This document shows, one piece after another, positions 7,643 through 15,811 of a stretch of 64,000 nt of DNA. The position numbers and the translations under genes were made by a program. Below the pieces are notes generated by a model. The model worked only from the letters and a program-made list of their open reading frames with translations, searched no databases and was not told the origin of the DNA. The stretch comes from Burkholderiales bacterium (GTDB lineage Bacteria; Pseudomonadota; Gammaproteobacteria; Burkholderiales; Burkholderiaceae_C): assembly GCA_016213205.1 (NCBI GenBank), contig JACRAZ010000037.1, positions 37,760 to 101,759 on the forward strand. Reading direction: 5' to 3'. Numbering within the stretch: the first letter of the stretch is position 1; every line of letters starts with the position of its first letter.

Positions 7643-8713
7643 ATGCCCGCCGCCGACCCGACCCCGCCGGACCCGTTGCTGCAACGCGCCCGGCGCCTGC
7701 CGAAAGTGCTGTTGCACGAACACCTGGATGGCGGCTTGCGTGTGCCCACGCTGCTGGCCCTGCTGCGCCAGCGCGGCCTGACGGCCCCGGCCGACGACGT
7801 GGAGACCCTGGCCGCCTGGTTCGATGCCCGCGCGCACGCCGGCTCGCTGGTGGAGTACCTGCGCGGCTTCGCGCTCACGGTGGCGGCCATGGCCAGCCCG
7901 CAGGCGCTGGAGCGCGTGGCCTTTGAAGCCGCCGAGGACGCGCGTGCCGAGGGCTGCGTGCTGGCCGAGTTCCGCATCGCGCCGCTGCTGTTCGAGCCCT
8001 TCGGCATCAGCGGCGAGGCCGCGGTGGAGGCCCTGCTCACCGGCCTGGCGCGCTCGGCGCTGCCCAGCGGGCTGATCGTCTGCGCGATGCGCCAGCTCCC
8101 GGCGGCCGAGGTCACCCGCGCGGCCACGCTGGCGCTGCGTTACCGCGAGCAGGGCGTCGTGGCCTTTGACCTGGCCGGCCCCGAGGCAGGCCACCCGGCC
8201 ACCGAGCATGCCGCGTTGCTGGCGCGGGTGCGCGGCGAGGGCCTGGCGCTCACGCTGCACGCGGGCGAGGCCGATGGCGCGGCGCGCGTGCTCGAGGCCG
8301 CGCGCCTGGGCGCCCGACGGGTGGGCCACGGCGTGCGGCTGGCCGACGTGATCGGCACGCCCGCGGGCGCGGCCGTGCTGGCCGAGCTGCGCGAACGGGG
8401 CCTGCACCTGGAGGTGTGCCCCACCAGCAACCTGCACACCGGCGCGGCCCGCTCGATCGCCACGCACCCGATCCGCGCGCTGTGGGATGCGGGCGTCTCG
8501 CTCTCGTTCCACACCGACAACAAGCTCATCTCCTGCATCGACCAGAGCACCGAGGCCGTGAACCTGCTGCAGCATGCCGCCTTCACCTGGGCCGACCTGC
8601 TGCGCATGGGCCTGCTCGCGGCCGAGGCCTCGTTCCTGCCCGAGCCGAGCCGTGCGCAGGCCCGGCAGCAACTGCTGGGCTGGGCCCGGGCCGAAGGCAT
8701 CACACCGGGCTGA
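7643..8713 (+). CDS. Adenosine deaminase
   Basis: 356 residues, usual length. It converts adenosine or deoxyadenosine to (deoxy)inosine in the cytosol, feeding the phosphorylase. All metal and catalytic motifs are seen: HEHLDGGLR (HxH zinc ligands), LHAGE (zinc His followed by the catalytic Glu region), GHGVRL, CPTSN, and SFHTDNK (Asp ligand). The HTDN replaces the HSDDP of bacterial Add, as in the actinobacterial/proteobacterial LPKVLLHEHLDG subfamily. Divergent from the importer operon with only 103 bp between, so both may share control. Followed 36 bp later by the nucleotidase gene. Related enzymes include aminodeoxyfutalosine deaminases, but the cluster context favours adenosine. Confidence 0.92.
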   Translation: MPAADPTPPDPLLQRARRLPKVLLHEHLDGGLRVPTLLALLRQRGLTAPADDVETLAAWFDARAHAGSLVEYLRGFALTVAAMASPQALERVAFEAAEDARAEGCVLAEFRIAPLLFEPFGISGEAAVEALLTGLARSALPSGLIVCAMRQLPAAEVTRAATLALRYREQGVVAFDLAGPEAGHPATEHAALLARVRGEGLALTLHAGEADGAARVLEAARLGARRVGHGVRLADVIGTPAGAAVLAELRERGLHLEVCPTSNLHTGAARSIATHPIRALWDAGVSLSFHTDNKLISCIDQSTEAVNLLQHAAFTWADLLRMGLLAAEASFLPEPSRAQARQQLLGWARAEGITPG

Positions 8714-8749
8714 GCGCCCCACCCACCGACCCCTGCACCGAGGCAACCG

Positions 8750-10552
8750 ATGACCCCCACGCTCGCCGCCACGCTGGCCCTGGCCGCCCTCGCCGCCCTG
8801 GGTGGCTGCGCCTCCGCGCCGGCCCCCGCCCCTGCCACCGCCCCTGCTGGCGAGACCGTGCGCCTGCGCGTGATCGGCTTCAACGATTTTCACGGCAACC
8901 TCGAGGAAGGCAAGCTCACGCTCACGCTGCCCGACCCGGCCCGGCCCGGCGCGGGCCAGCGCGTGGTGGTGGGCGGCGCGGCACCGATGGCCGCGCTGGT
9001 GCAGGCCCTGCGCGCCGGCGCGCCGCACAGCCTGGTGGTCTCGGCCGGCGACATGATCGGCGCCTCGCCGCTGGTGTCCACGCTGTTCCGGCACGAATCC
9101 ACCGTGCAGGTGATGAACCGCATCGGGGTCGACGTGGGCGCGGTGGGCAACCACGAGTTCGACGCCGGCACCGCCGAGCTGCAGCGCGTGCTGGCGGGCG
9201 GCTGCGCGCCCGAGCTGCCCGGCAACCCCGGCGCCACCTGCGTGCTGCAGCCCTACCCCGGCGCGCAGTTCGCGCTGGTGGCCGCCAACGTTCACCAGGC
9301 CGATGGCCGGCCGCTGTTCGCCCCGAGCTGGGTGCGTGAGTTCGCGGGCGTGAAGGTGGGCGTGATCGGCGCCGTCACCCGCGGCACGCCGAAGATCGTG
9401 GTGCCGCAGGCGATTGGCGGCCTGCGCTTCGAGGACGAGGCCGAGGCCATCAACCGCAGCGTGCGCGAGCTCAAGGCGCAAGGCGTGCACACGCTGATCG
9501 TGACGATGCACGAGGGCGGCGAGATCGGCAGCGCCCAGCAGCCGGCCGACTGGAACGACGAACGCTGCCCCAACCTGCGCGGCCCGATCGTCGACCTGGC
9601 GCGGCGCATCAGCCCCGAGGTGGACCTGATCATCAGCGGCCACAGCCACCAGGGCTACCGCTGCCTCCTCGACGGCCGGCCGGTGGTCCAGTCCACCTCC
9701 TACGGGCGCGGCCTGTCGGTCACCGACCTGGTGATCGATGCGCGCAGCGGCCGGGTGGACCGCAGCGCCACCCGCAGCCGCAACCTGCCGGTGCTGAACG
9801 CGCACACCGAGCCCGCGCAGCGCAGCGCCATCGCGGCCGCGCAGCCCGCCCCCTGGGGCGATGCCCTGCGCGCCGCCGCCGTGCCGGGTGATGCGGCGCA
9901 GGCGGTGGCGGCCGAGGTGGGCCGCTTCAGCGCCGCCGCGGCGCCGCGCGCGCAGCGCGTGGTGGGCCACATCGGCGGCAGCTTCGAGCGGGGCGGCCGC
10001 GGCGGCACCAGCAGCGCGGGCCAGATGATTGCCGATGCCCAGCTGGCCGCCACCCGAGCGCCGGCCAACGGCGGCGCGCAGCTTGCACTGATGAACAGCG
10101 GCGGCGTGCGCGCCGACCTGCTGTGCCGCCAGGCGCCGCCCTGCCCGGTGAGCTTCGGCGAGGCCTTTGCGATGCAGCCCTTCGGCAACAGCCTGGTGGT
10201 GATGACGCTCAGCGGCGCCGAGCTGAAGGCGCTGCTCGAAGCGCAGCAGCCCCCCGGGCGCGCCAGCCCGAACTTCCTGCAGCCCTCGGACAGCCTGCGC
10301 TACCGCTGGCGTGCCTCGGCCGCGCCCGGCGAGCGGGTGCAGGACCTGCGGGTGGACGGCGTGCCGGTGCGGCCCGAGGCCGACTACCGCGTCACCGTGA
10401 ACGGCTTCCTGGCCGAAGGCGGCGACGGCCACAGCCTGCTGACCCAGGGCCGCAACCGGCTCGGCGGCAAGGTCGACATCGAGGCGCTCACCGCCTACCT
10501 GGCCAGCACGCCGGTGCCCAGCACGGCCTCGCGCATCGAGCGGGTGGACTGA
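8750..10552 (+). CDS. Extracytoplasmic 5'-nucleotidase / metallophosphatase lipoprotein
   Basis: 600 residues. Lipoprotein signal with lipobox LGGC (Cys near residue 20) then an Ala/Pro linker. The N-terminal calcineurin-like domain (residues about 38-340) has FNDFHGN, SAGDMIGASP, VGNHEFD and ISGHSHQG, the dinuclear-metal ligands. The C-terminal 5'-nucleotidase domain (about 390-590) has NSGGVRADL, FGEAFAMQPFGNSLV and YRVTVNGFLAEGGDG. It hydrolyses nucleotides to nucleosides plus phosphate at the cell envelope. The next gene encodes an outer-membrane receptor and upstream genes deaminate and import nucleosides, so it probably supplies substrate to them. Exact specificity (5'-, 3'- or cyclic nucleotides) is open. 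Confidence 0.93.
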   Translation: MTPTLAATLALAALAALGGCASAPAPAPATAPAGETVRLRVIGFNDFHGNLEEGKLTLTLPDPARPGAGQRVVVGGAAPMAALVQALRAGAPHSLVVSAGDMIGASPLVSTLFRHESTVQVMNRIGVDVGAVGNHEFDAGTAELQRVLAGGCAPELPGNPGATCVLQPYPGAQFALVAANVHQADGRPLFAPSWVREFAGVKVGVIGAVTRGTPKIVVPQAIGGLRFEDEAEAINRSVRELKAQGVHTLIVTMHEGGEIGSAQQPADWNDERCPNLRGPIVDLARRISPEVDLIISGHSHQGYRCLLDGRPVVQSTSYGRGLSVTDLVIDARSGRVDRSATRSRNLPVLNAHTEPAQRSAIAAAQPAPWGDALRAAAVPGDAAQAVAAEVGRFSAAAAPRAQRVVGHIGGSFERGGRGGTSSAGQMIADAQLAATRAPANGGAQLALMNSGGVRADLLCRQAPPCPVSFGEAFAMQPFGNSLVVMTLSGAELKALLEAQQPPGRASPNFLQPSDSLRYRWRASAAPGERVQDLRVDGVPVRPEADYRVTVNGFLAEGGDGHSLLTQGRNRLGGKVDIEALTAYLASTPVPSTASRIERVD

Positions 10553-10875
10553 GCCCGCGCGCGGCGCGCCCCGGGGGGCGGGCCGCCGCTGTCATCGGGC
10601 TGGCACATCGGGCCGGCAGACTGGGCAGCCGTTGCATCCGGCAGCGTCGCGGCGCCGTACGCAGCCGGTGCGGGCCATCGGCCCGTGGGCACCGCCTGCG
10701 GGCCGGCATGCACCACCCGAGTGTGGCGAAAAGCCACAAACGGGGGAAACCCGTGGTTTACCGGCTGCTGTCTTTGCGCGAGATTGACTGTTTGGTCAGG
10801 ATTCGTGCGCGGCGGCGCTGGCAGGCAACTTGCATCCGCCGCCCGGGCAAGCCAATCAATCGAGGAGTGAACGTG
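10553..10875 (+). other. 323-bp intergenic leader of the TonB receptor gene with two stacked hairpins
   Basis: No gene fits here. Two adjacent perfect hairpins are visible: TGTGGC-GAAAA-GCCACA (10722-10738) and ACGGG-GGAAA-CCCGT (10740-10754). Further down is a TGAC..GTCA inverted repeat (10785-10798) in a TTGACT context, and a good ribosome site CGAGGAG at 10861-10867, eight bases before the ATG. I could not fit the region to cobalamin or other known riboswitch consensus. It could be a structured 5' UTR or a regulator site for the receptor. Confidence 0.45.
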
Positions 10876-13800
10876 ATGAACGACAGGCATTGGGGCTGTT
10901 TCACAAGAACGGCCATCAGCGTGGCCGTGGTCATGGCGGCGGCCGCGCCGGCCCTGGCGCAGAACACCACCGCGGCGGTGGGCGGGCGTGTCACCGGGGC
11001 CGACGGCAAGCCCGCGGCCGGTGCCACCGTGACGATCCTGCACACCGAGTCCGGTTCGGTGAACAACGCCACCACCGATGCCGACGGCCGCTACGCGGTG
11101 CGCGGGCTGCGTGTGGGCGGGCCCTACACCATCACCTTCAGCAAGGCCGGGCAGACGGACAAGCGTGAAGGCGTGTTCCTGGCCCTGGCCGAGATCACCG
11201 CGCTCGACGGCACCCTGGGCGCCGCCACGGCGCAGGTGGTGATCACCGGGCAAGGTGGGGCCGGCAACAGCAAGTTCGGCAGCGCGAGCATGGGCGCGGG
11301 CACCAACATCGGCAGCCGCGAGCTGAACGCACTGGCCTCGATCGGCCGCAACCTGCAGGACTACGCGCGCACCGACCCGCGCCTGGTGCAGACCAACAAG
11401 GACTTCGGCGAGATCTCCGCGCTGGGCCTGAACAGCCGCTTCAACCGCGTCACCGTGGACGGCGTGTCCATGAGCGACAGCTTCGGCCTGGAGTCGAACA
11501 ACCTGCCCACGCTGAAGCAGCCGATCTCGATCGACGCGATCCAGTCGGTGCAGGTCAACGTGTCGAACTTCGACGTCACGCAGAAGGGCTACGTCGGCGC
11601 CAACATCAACGCCGTCACCAAGAGCGGCACCAACGATTTCAAGGGCAGCGTCTACTACGTCTACCGCGACCAGGACATGGCCGGCGACCGCTACAACCGC
11701 AGCCAGCAGACCTACTCGCCGCCCGCGCCCTTCGAGGAAAGCACCAAGGGCTTCACGCTGGGCGGGCCGATCCTGAAGGACAAGCTGTTCTTCTTCGCCA
11801 GCTACGAAGAGCTCTCCAGCTCGCGCACCACCCCCACCTTCGGCCCGGTGGGCAGCGGCCAGACCAACGTGGGCATCACGCCGGCCCAGATCGCGGCAGC
11901 GCAGAGCACCGCCAAGTCGGTGTACGGCATTGACATCGGCGGCTCCGACGTGCCCTCGGGCGCCGAGCTGACCGTGAAGGACCTGATGCTCAAGCTGGAC
12001 TGGAACATCAGCGACAACCACAAGGCCAACCTGCGCTACACCAAGACCGAGCAGTCCGAGCCGATCTTCCCCGGCTTCAACGCCACCGGCCTGACCCTCA
12101 ACTCCAACTGGTATTCGCAGGACAAGATCAACGAATCGGTGCTCGGCCAGTGGTTCGCCGACTGGAGCGACACCTTCAGCACCGAGCTCAAGCTCTCGCG
12201 CACGCAGTACGAATCGGCGCCGCGCCCGTTTTCCGACCTGCCGCAGGTGACCCTCACCTTCACCGGCCCGGCCCCGGCCGGCACCGCCACCGGTTCACGC
12301 CGGCTGGTGTTCGGCACCGAGCAGTTCCGCCACTTCAACCGGCTGGAAACCACCACCAACGACCTCTACGCGGCCGGCACCTGGAACCTGGGCGACCACG
12401 AGCTGAAGTTCGGCACCGACTTCCAGAGCATCGACATCTTCAATGCCTTCGTCGACAGCAGCCGCGGCGTCTACGAGTTCAGCGGCACGGACCCGGTGGC
12501 GCTGTTCGCGGCCGGCAAGCCCACCACCTACACGGTGCGGCTGCCGCTGCCCGGACGCACGCTGGCCGACAGCGCGGCCGACTGGCGGCTGGACAACCTG
12601 GGCGTCTTCCTGCAGGACACCTGGAAGCTCAACCGCCAGCTCACGCTGATGGGCGGCCTGCGCGTGGACCAGACACGCACCGGTGACCGTCCGATCGTCA
12701 ACGCAGCGTTTGCGCAGCCCGTGGTGCCCGGCAACCCGGCCACCGGCACCGCCCAGACCGGCGGCTTCGGGCTGGACAACTCCGTCACCATCGACGGCAA
12801 GAACCTGGTGCAGCCGCGCCTGGGCTTCAACTTCGACCTCACGCCCGGCGCCAAGGAGCGCCGCATGCAGGTGCGCGGCGGCGTCGGCCTGTTCCAGGGT
12901 GCCGCGGCCAACGTGTGGCTGACCAACCCGTACCAGAACTTCGGCACCGCCAACGCCAGCTTCAGCTGCGGCGCAGGCCGCACGGCCTGCCCGGCCGACC
13001 TGGTGTTCACGCCCGACACCAACCGCCAGCCCAGCATCACCGGCGTGGTGCCGGCGGCCGGTGTCGACCTGATCGCCGCCAACCTGCGCCAGCCTTCGGT
13101 CTGGAAGATGAACCTCGCGTTCGACACCGAGCTGCCCTGGTACGGCCTGGTGGCCGGCGCCGAGTGGATCCACACCGAGGTGAAGGATGGCGTGCACTAC
13201 CGCCACCTGAACCTGGGCGCCCCCACCGCCACCGGGCCCGATGGCCGGCCGCTGTACTACAACACGCAGGCCCGCTCGGAATCCTGCTGGAACAGCGGCG
13301 ACGGCCTGATCAGCACCTGCGGCGGCCAGAGCCGCTTCCTGCGCAACCGCGCCTTCGCGGACGTGCTGCTGGCCGAGAACAGCAGCCAGGGCCGGGGTGA
13401 CAGCCTGACCCTCAGCCTCAATGGCAGCGGCCTGTCGCGCAGCCTGAACTGGGGCCTGGCCTACACCCGCACCTCGCTGACCGAGGTGAACCCGCTGACC
13501 TCCTCGCGCGCCATCTCGAACTGGGCCAACCGCGCCATCTTCGACCCGAACGAGGAAGTGGCTGCACGCTCGGCCTACGTGATCCGCGACCGCATCAGCG
13601 CCACGATGAACTGGTCGAAGGCCTTCTTCTCGAACTACCGCACCAGCGTGGGCGTGTTCTACGAAGGCCGGCGCGGCAAGCCCTACAGCTGGACCTTCCG
13701 CAACGACATGAACGGCGATGGCGTCTCGGGCAACGACCTGATGTACATCCCCAGCGCGCAGGGTTCGGGCGAGGTCGAGTTCTTCGGCGCCACCCCCGCC

Positions 13801-14229
13801 GAGCGGGCCGCCAACGAGGCGCGGTTCTGGGATGTGGTGAACAGCAACCCCTCGCTGTCCTCGGCGCGCGGCCGCGTGGTGGGCCGCAACGACGTGACCA
13901 GCCCCTGGGTCAACAGCTTCGACCTGCGCTTCAGCCAGGAAGTGCCCGGCTTCATGGCCAAACACAAGGGCGTGCTGACGCTGGACATCCTGAACTTCGG
14001 CAACCTGCTCAACAAGCGCTGGGGCCGCACCGACGAAGTGGGCTTCAACGCCGGCACCATCGGCGGCGTGCAGAACAACGGCGCCAATGCACGCAGCTTC
14101 GTCAACTACGCGGGCATGCGCAACGGCAAGTACGTCTACAACACCGTCGCGCTGGAGGATTTCGAAACCCGCCAGGCCAAGGGCGAGAGCCAGTGGGCCC
14201 TGCAGGTGACGCTGAAGTACGAGTTCTGA
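10876..14229 (+). CDS. TonB-dependent receptor, Oar-like, with N-terminal carboxypeptidase-regulatory-like domain
   Basis: 1117 residues. A Sec signal peptide (ALAQ, about residue 27) is followed by a CarboxypepD_reg domain (VGGRVTGADGKPAAGATVTI, about 30-115), a plug domain (DGVSMSDSFG, about 150-270) and a long beta-barrel ending in Phe (LKYEF), the usual outer-membrane assembly signal. Oar-type receptors transport large or poorly known ligands using TonB energy. The ORF is open far upstream, but ATG 10876 has a strong Shine-Dalgarno and starts at the signal peptide. Position right after a secreted nucleotidase in a nucleoside salvage block suggests a nucleic-acid-derived ligand; this is inference. 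Followed by an intrinsic terminator. Confidence 0.9.
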   Translation: MNDRHWGCFTRTAISVAVVMAAAAPALAQNTTAAVGGRVTGADGKPAAGATVTILHTESGSVNNATTDADGRYAVRGLRVGGPYTITFSKAGQTDKREGVFLALAEITALDGTLGAATAQVVITGQGGAGNSKFGSASMGAGTNIGSRELNALASIGRNLQDYARTDPRLVQTNKDFGEISALGLNSRFNRVTVDGVSMSDSFGLESNNLPTLKQPISIDAIQSVQVNVSNFDVTQKGYVGANINAVTKSGTNDFKGSVYYVYRDQDMAGDRYNRSQQTYSPPAPFEESTKGFTLGGPILKDKLFFFASYEELSSSRTTPTFGPVGSGQTNVGITPAQIAAAQSTAKSVYGIDIGGSDVPSGAELTVKDLMLKLDWNISDNHKANLRYTKTEQSEPIFPGFNATGLTLNSNWYSQDKINESVLGQWFADWSDTFSTELKLSRTQYESAPRPFSDLPQVTLTFTGPAPAGTATGSRRLVFGTEQFRHFNRLETTTNDLYAAGTWNLGDHELKFGTDFQSIDIFNAFVDSSRGVYEFSGTDPVALFAAGKPTTYTVRLPLPGRTLADSAADWRLDNLGVFLQDTWKLNRQLTLMGGLRVDQTRTGDRPIVNAAFAQPVVPGNPATGTAQTGGFGLDNSVTIDGKNLVQPRLGFNFDLTPGAKERRMQVRGGVGLFQGAAANVWLTNPYQNFGTANASFSCGAGRTACPADLVFTPDTNRQPSITGVVPAAGVDLIAANLRQPSVWKMNLAFDTELPWYGLVAGAEWIHTEVKDGVHYRHLNLGAPTATGPDGRPLYYNTQARSESCWNSGDGLISTCGGQSRFLRNRAFADVLLAENSSQGRGDSLTLSLNGSGLSRSLNWGLAYTRTSLTEVNPLTSSRAISNWANRAIFDPNEEVAARSAYVIRDRISATMNWSKAFFSNYRTSVGVFYEGRRGKPYSWTFRNDMNGDGVSGNDLMYIPSAQGSGEVEFFGATPAERAANEARFWDVVNSNPSLSSARGRVVGRNDVTSPWVNSFDLRFSQEVPGFMAKHKGVLTLDILNFGNLLNKRWGRTDEVGFNAGTIGGVQNNGANARSFVNYAGMRNGKYVYNTVALEDFETRQAKGESQWALQVTLKYEF

Positions 14230-14238
14230 GGGTGCCTG

Positions 14239-14265
14239 CCGGCGGGCCGCACAAGGGCCCGCCGG
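14239..14265 (+). terminator. GC hairpin after the receptor gene
   Basis: CCGGCGGGCC pairs with GGCCCGCCGG around a 7-base loop, a 10-bp stem starting 10 bases after the receptor stop. No T-run follows directly; it probably works with the second hairpin at 14279. Confidence 0.55.
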
Positions 14266-14278
14266 TGCATCACGGCAG

Positions 14279-14302
14279 CGCGGGCCCCGAGCCCGCGTTT
14301 TT
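14279..14302 (+). terminator. Intrinsic terminator of the TonB receptor gene
   Basis: CGCGGGC, loop CCCGA, GCCCGCG, then TTTTT (14298-14302). A textbook rho-independent terminator on the plus strand, placed before the convergent ssb gene. Confidence 0.85.
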
Positions 14303-14342
14303 CATGGTGCCGCGCGGCCCGAGTGGCCGCGTCTTTCAGGCG

Positions 14343-14843
14343 TCAGAACGGGATGTCGTCATCCATGTCGTCGAAGCCGGTGCTGGACTTCGGCGCGGGC
14401 TTCTGCGCGGCGGGCGCGCGCGGCGGCGGGGCGCTGCGGCGCGGGGCCGGGGCCTCGGATTCGTAGCCGCCGTCGTCGCCGCCGGCACCGGCACCTCCGC
14501 CCGCGCCGTCACGGCCGCCCAGCAGCTGCATGGATTCGGCATAGATCTCGGTGGTGTACTTCTCGACGCCGTCCTTGTCGGTCCACTTGCGGGTGCGCAG
14601 GCGGCCTTCGATGTAGACCGGGCGCCCCTTCTTCAGGTATTCGCCCGCGATCTCGGCCAGGCGGTCGAACAGCACCACGCGGTGCCATTCGGTCTCTTCC
14701 TGGCGTTCGCCGGAGTCCTTGTTCTTCCAGTTCCGGGTGGTGGCCAGGCCCAGGTTGCACACCGCGCTGCCGTTGGGTGTGTAGCGCACCTCGGGGTCGC
14801 GCCCCAGGTTGCCGATGAGAATGACCTTGTTGACTGATGCCAT
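14343..14843 (-). CDS. ssb: Single-stranded DNA-binding protein
   Basis: 166 residues. Coats single-stranded DNA in replication, repair and recombination. An N-terminal OB fold (residues about 1-108) with [38 protein letters not shown] and [11 protein letters not shown] is followed by a Gly/Pro/Ala-rich flexible tail. The C-terminus is DDMDDDIPF, the acidic tip that recruits partner proteins. Length and order are normal. The gene stands alone between convergent (Oar receptor) and codirectional neighbours. Its 5' region carries a possible -10 (TATCAT, 14911-14906) without a clear -35. Confidence 0.97.
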   Translation of the reverse strand: MASVNKVILIGNLGRDPEVRYTPNGSAVCNLGLATTRNWKNKDSGERQEETEWHRVVLFDRLAEIAGEYLKKGRPVYIEGRLRTRKWTDKDGVEKYTTEIYAESMQLLGGRDGAGGGAGAGGDDGGYESEAPAPRRSAPPPRAPAAQKPAPKSSTGFDDMDDDIPF

Positions 14844-15004
14844 GGCGGGCGCTCCTGAAATGCCGGGGCGGACGGCTGCCCCGCGGGCAGGTGTCCAAAG
14901 CGGTCATGATAGCGACCGCGGGTCCACGGGTCTTTCGCCCGCATGGGGGCCCCCGAAAGCGGGAACCACCGCCGCCGGGGCCTGAGGCGGCCGGGGGCCA
15001 GCCC

Positions 15005-15661
15005 TCAGGCGGCGCGCTGCAGGCTCAGGTCGCCCGCGCGCAGGTCCCACTGCATCTTGCGGTAGATGGTACGCACCTTGGCCGAGAGCGCGCGCGGGGT
15101 CTGCCGGTCATGGCGCGCGATGTCGGCCAGGCGGTGCCCCACGGCCAGCTGGCGCAGCAGGAAGCGCTCGTCCGGCGTCAGCGCCAGCGGGTTGATCATC
15201 TCGTCGATCGGGTTGTCCACCAGGTTGCGGGACACGCCCTCGAAGTGGTCGAGCAGGTGCCGCGCGATCCAGGGCGCGATGTCGGCGCCGCCGGCCAGGG
15301 TGTCGCGGGCACGCTCGGCCAGCGTGCCGGCCTTCGGGTCGGCCGGATCGAAGAAGCTGTCCGCTCCTTCCTGCAGCGCATCCAGCAGCATCGGGTCGCG
15401 CTCGCTGCGGCCGATCACCAGGATCTGCGTGCGCAGGTAGCCCAGGCCCTGGCGCAGCACCCGGATCATGTCCAGCACGGTGCCGTCGACCAGCCGCAGC
15501 TCGGAGATCAGCAACTCGGGGTTGTGCCGGTGCAGCAGCACACGCGCCGCGCCGAAGCTCTGCACTGGCGCCATCACATCCCAGTGGCCCGTGGCCACCA
15601 GCTCGTCACGCCAGGCTGCGCTTTGCGCTGCGGCATGCCCGGCCATCAGCACGGTTTTCAT
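15005..15661 (-). CDS. LuxR/NarL-like regulator with a degenerate receiver domain
   Basis: 218 residues. The first about 120 residues resemble a CheY-like receiver in predicted fold, but the acidic pair of strand 1 is missing (VLMAGHAAA) and the usual phosphoacceptor position reads LLISELRLVDG, with Glu where Asp is expected. The C-terminal part, LTPDERFLLRQLAVGHRLADIARH..ALSAKVRTIYRKM, is a GerE/LuxR-type helix-turn-helix. It probably binds DNA without classical phosphorylation. Start ATG 15661 is chosen because GGTGGAA precedes it; the reading frame extends upstream without homologous character. No cognate kinase lies next to it, and its targets are unknown. Confidence 0.75.
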   Translation of the reverse strand: MKTVLMAGHAAAQSAAWRDELVATGHWDVMAPVQSFGAARVLLHRHNPELLISELRLVDGTVLDMIRVLRQGLGYLRTQILVIGRSERDPMLLDALQEGADSFFDPADPKAGTLAERARDTLAGGADIAPWIARHLLDHFEGVSRNLVDNPIDEMINPLALTPDERFLLRQLAVGHRLADIARHDRQTPRALSAKVRTIYRKMQWDLRAGDLSLQRAA

Positions 15662-15811
15662 GGTTCCACCGACGAGAGGTTTCTTGGTGTAACCAATTCT
15701 GGGGAGAGTCGGCAAAACCGGCATCCCCGGGGCGTGGGGGGTTGCGGCCGCCACCACCGGACGAACCGCGCCCGCCCGTGCGCGTGTTCACGGTGGCAGC
15801 AGCCACCCCCC

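Noticed and set aside
7620..7643. Leaderless promoter for adenosine deaminase (TAGCAT at 7631)
   Set aside because: No acceptable -35 at 16-18 bases and the -10 match is weak; too little support.
7547..10432. 961-codon open frame on the minus strand
   Set aside because: Antisense shadow of adenosine deaminase and the nucleotidase; composition is His/Arg/Ala/Gly-rich as expected for reverse frames of high-GC genes, with no family motif.
10553..10875. Cobalamin or other known riboswitch before the TonB receptor
   Set aside because: No B12-box-like or other class consensus was found; only generic hairpins are visible.
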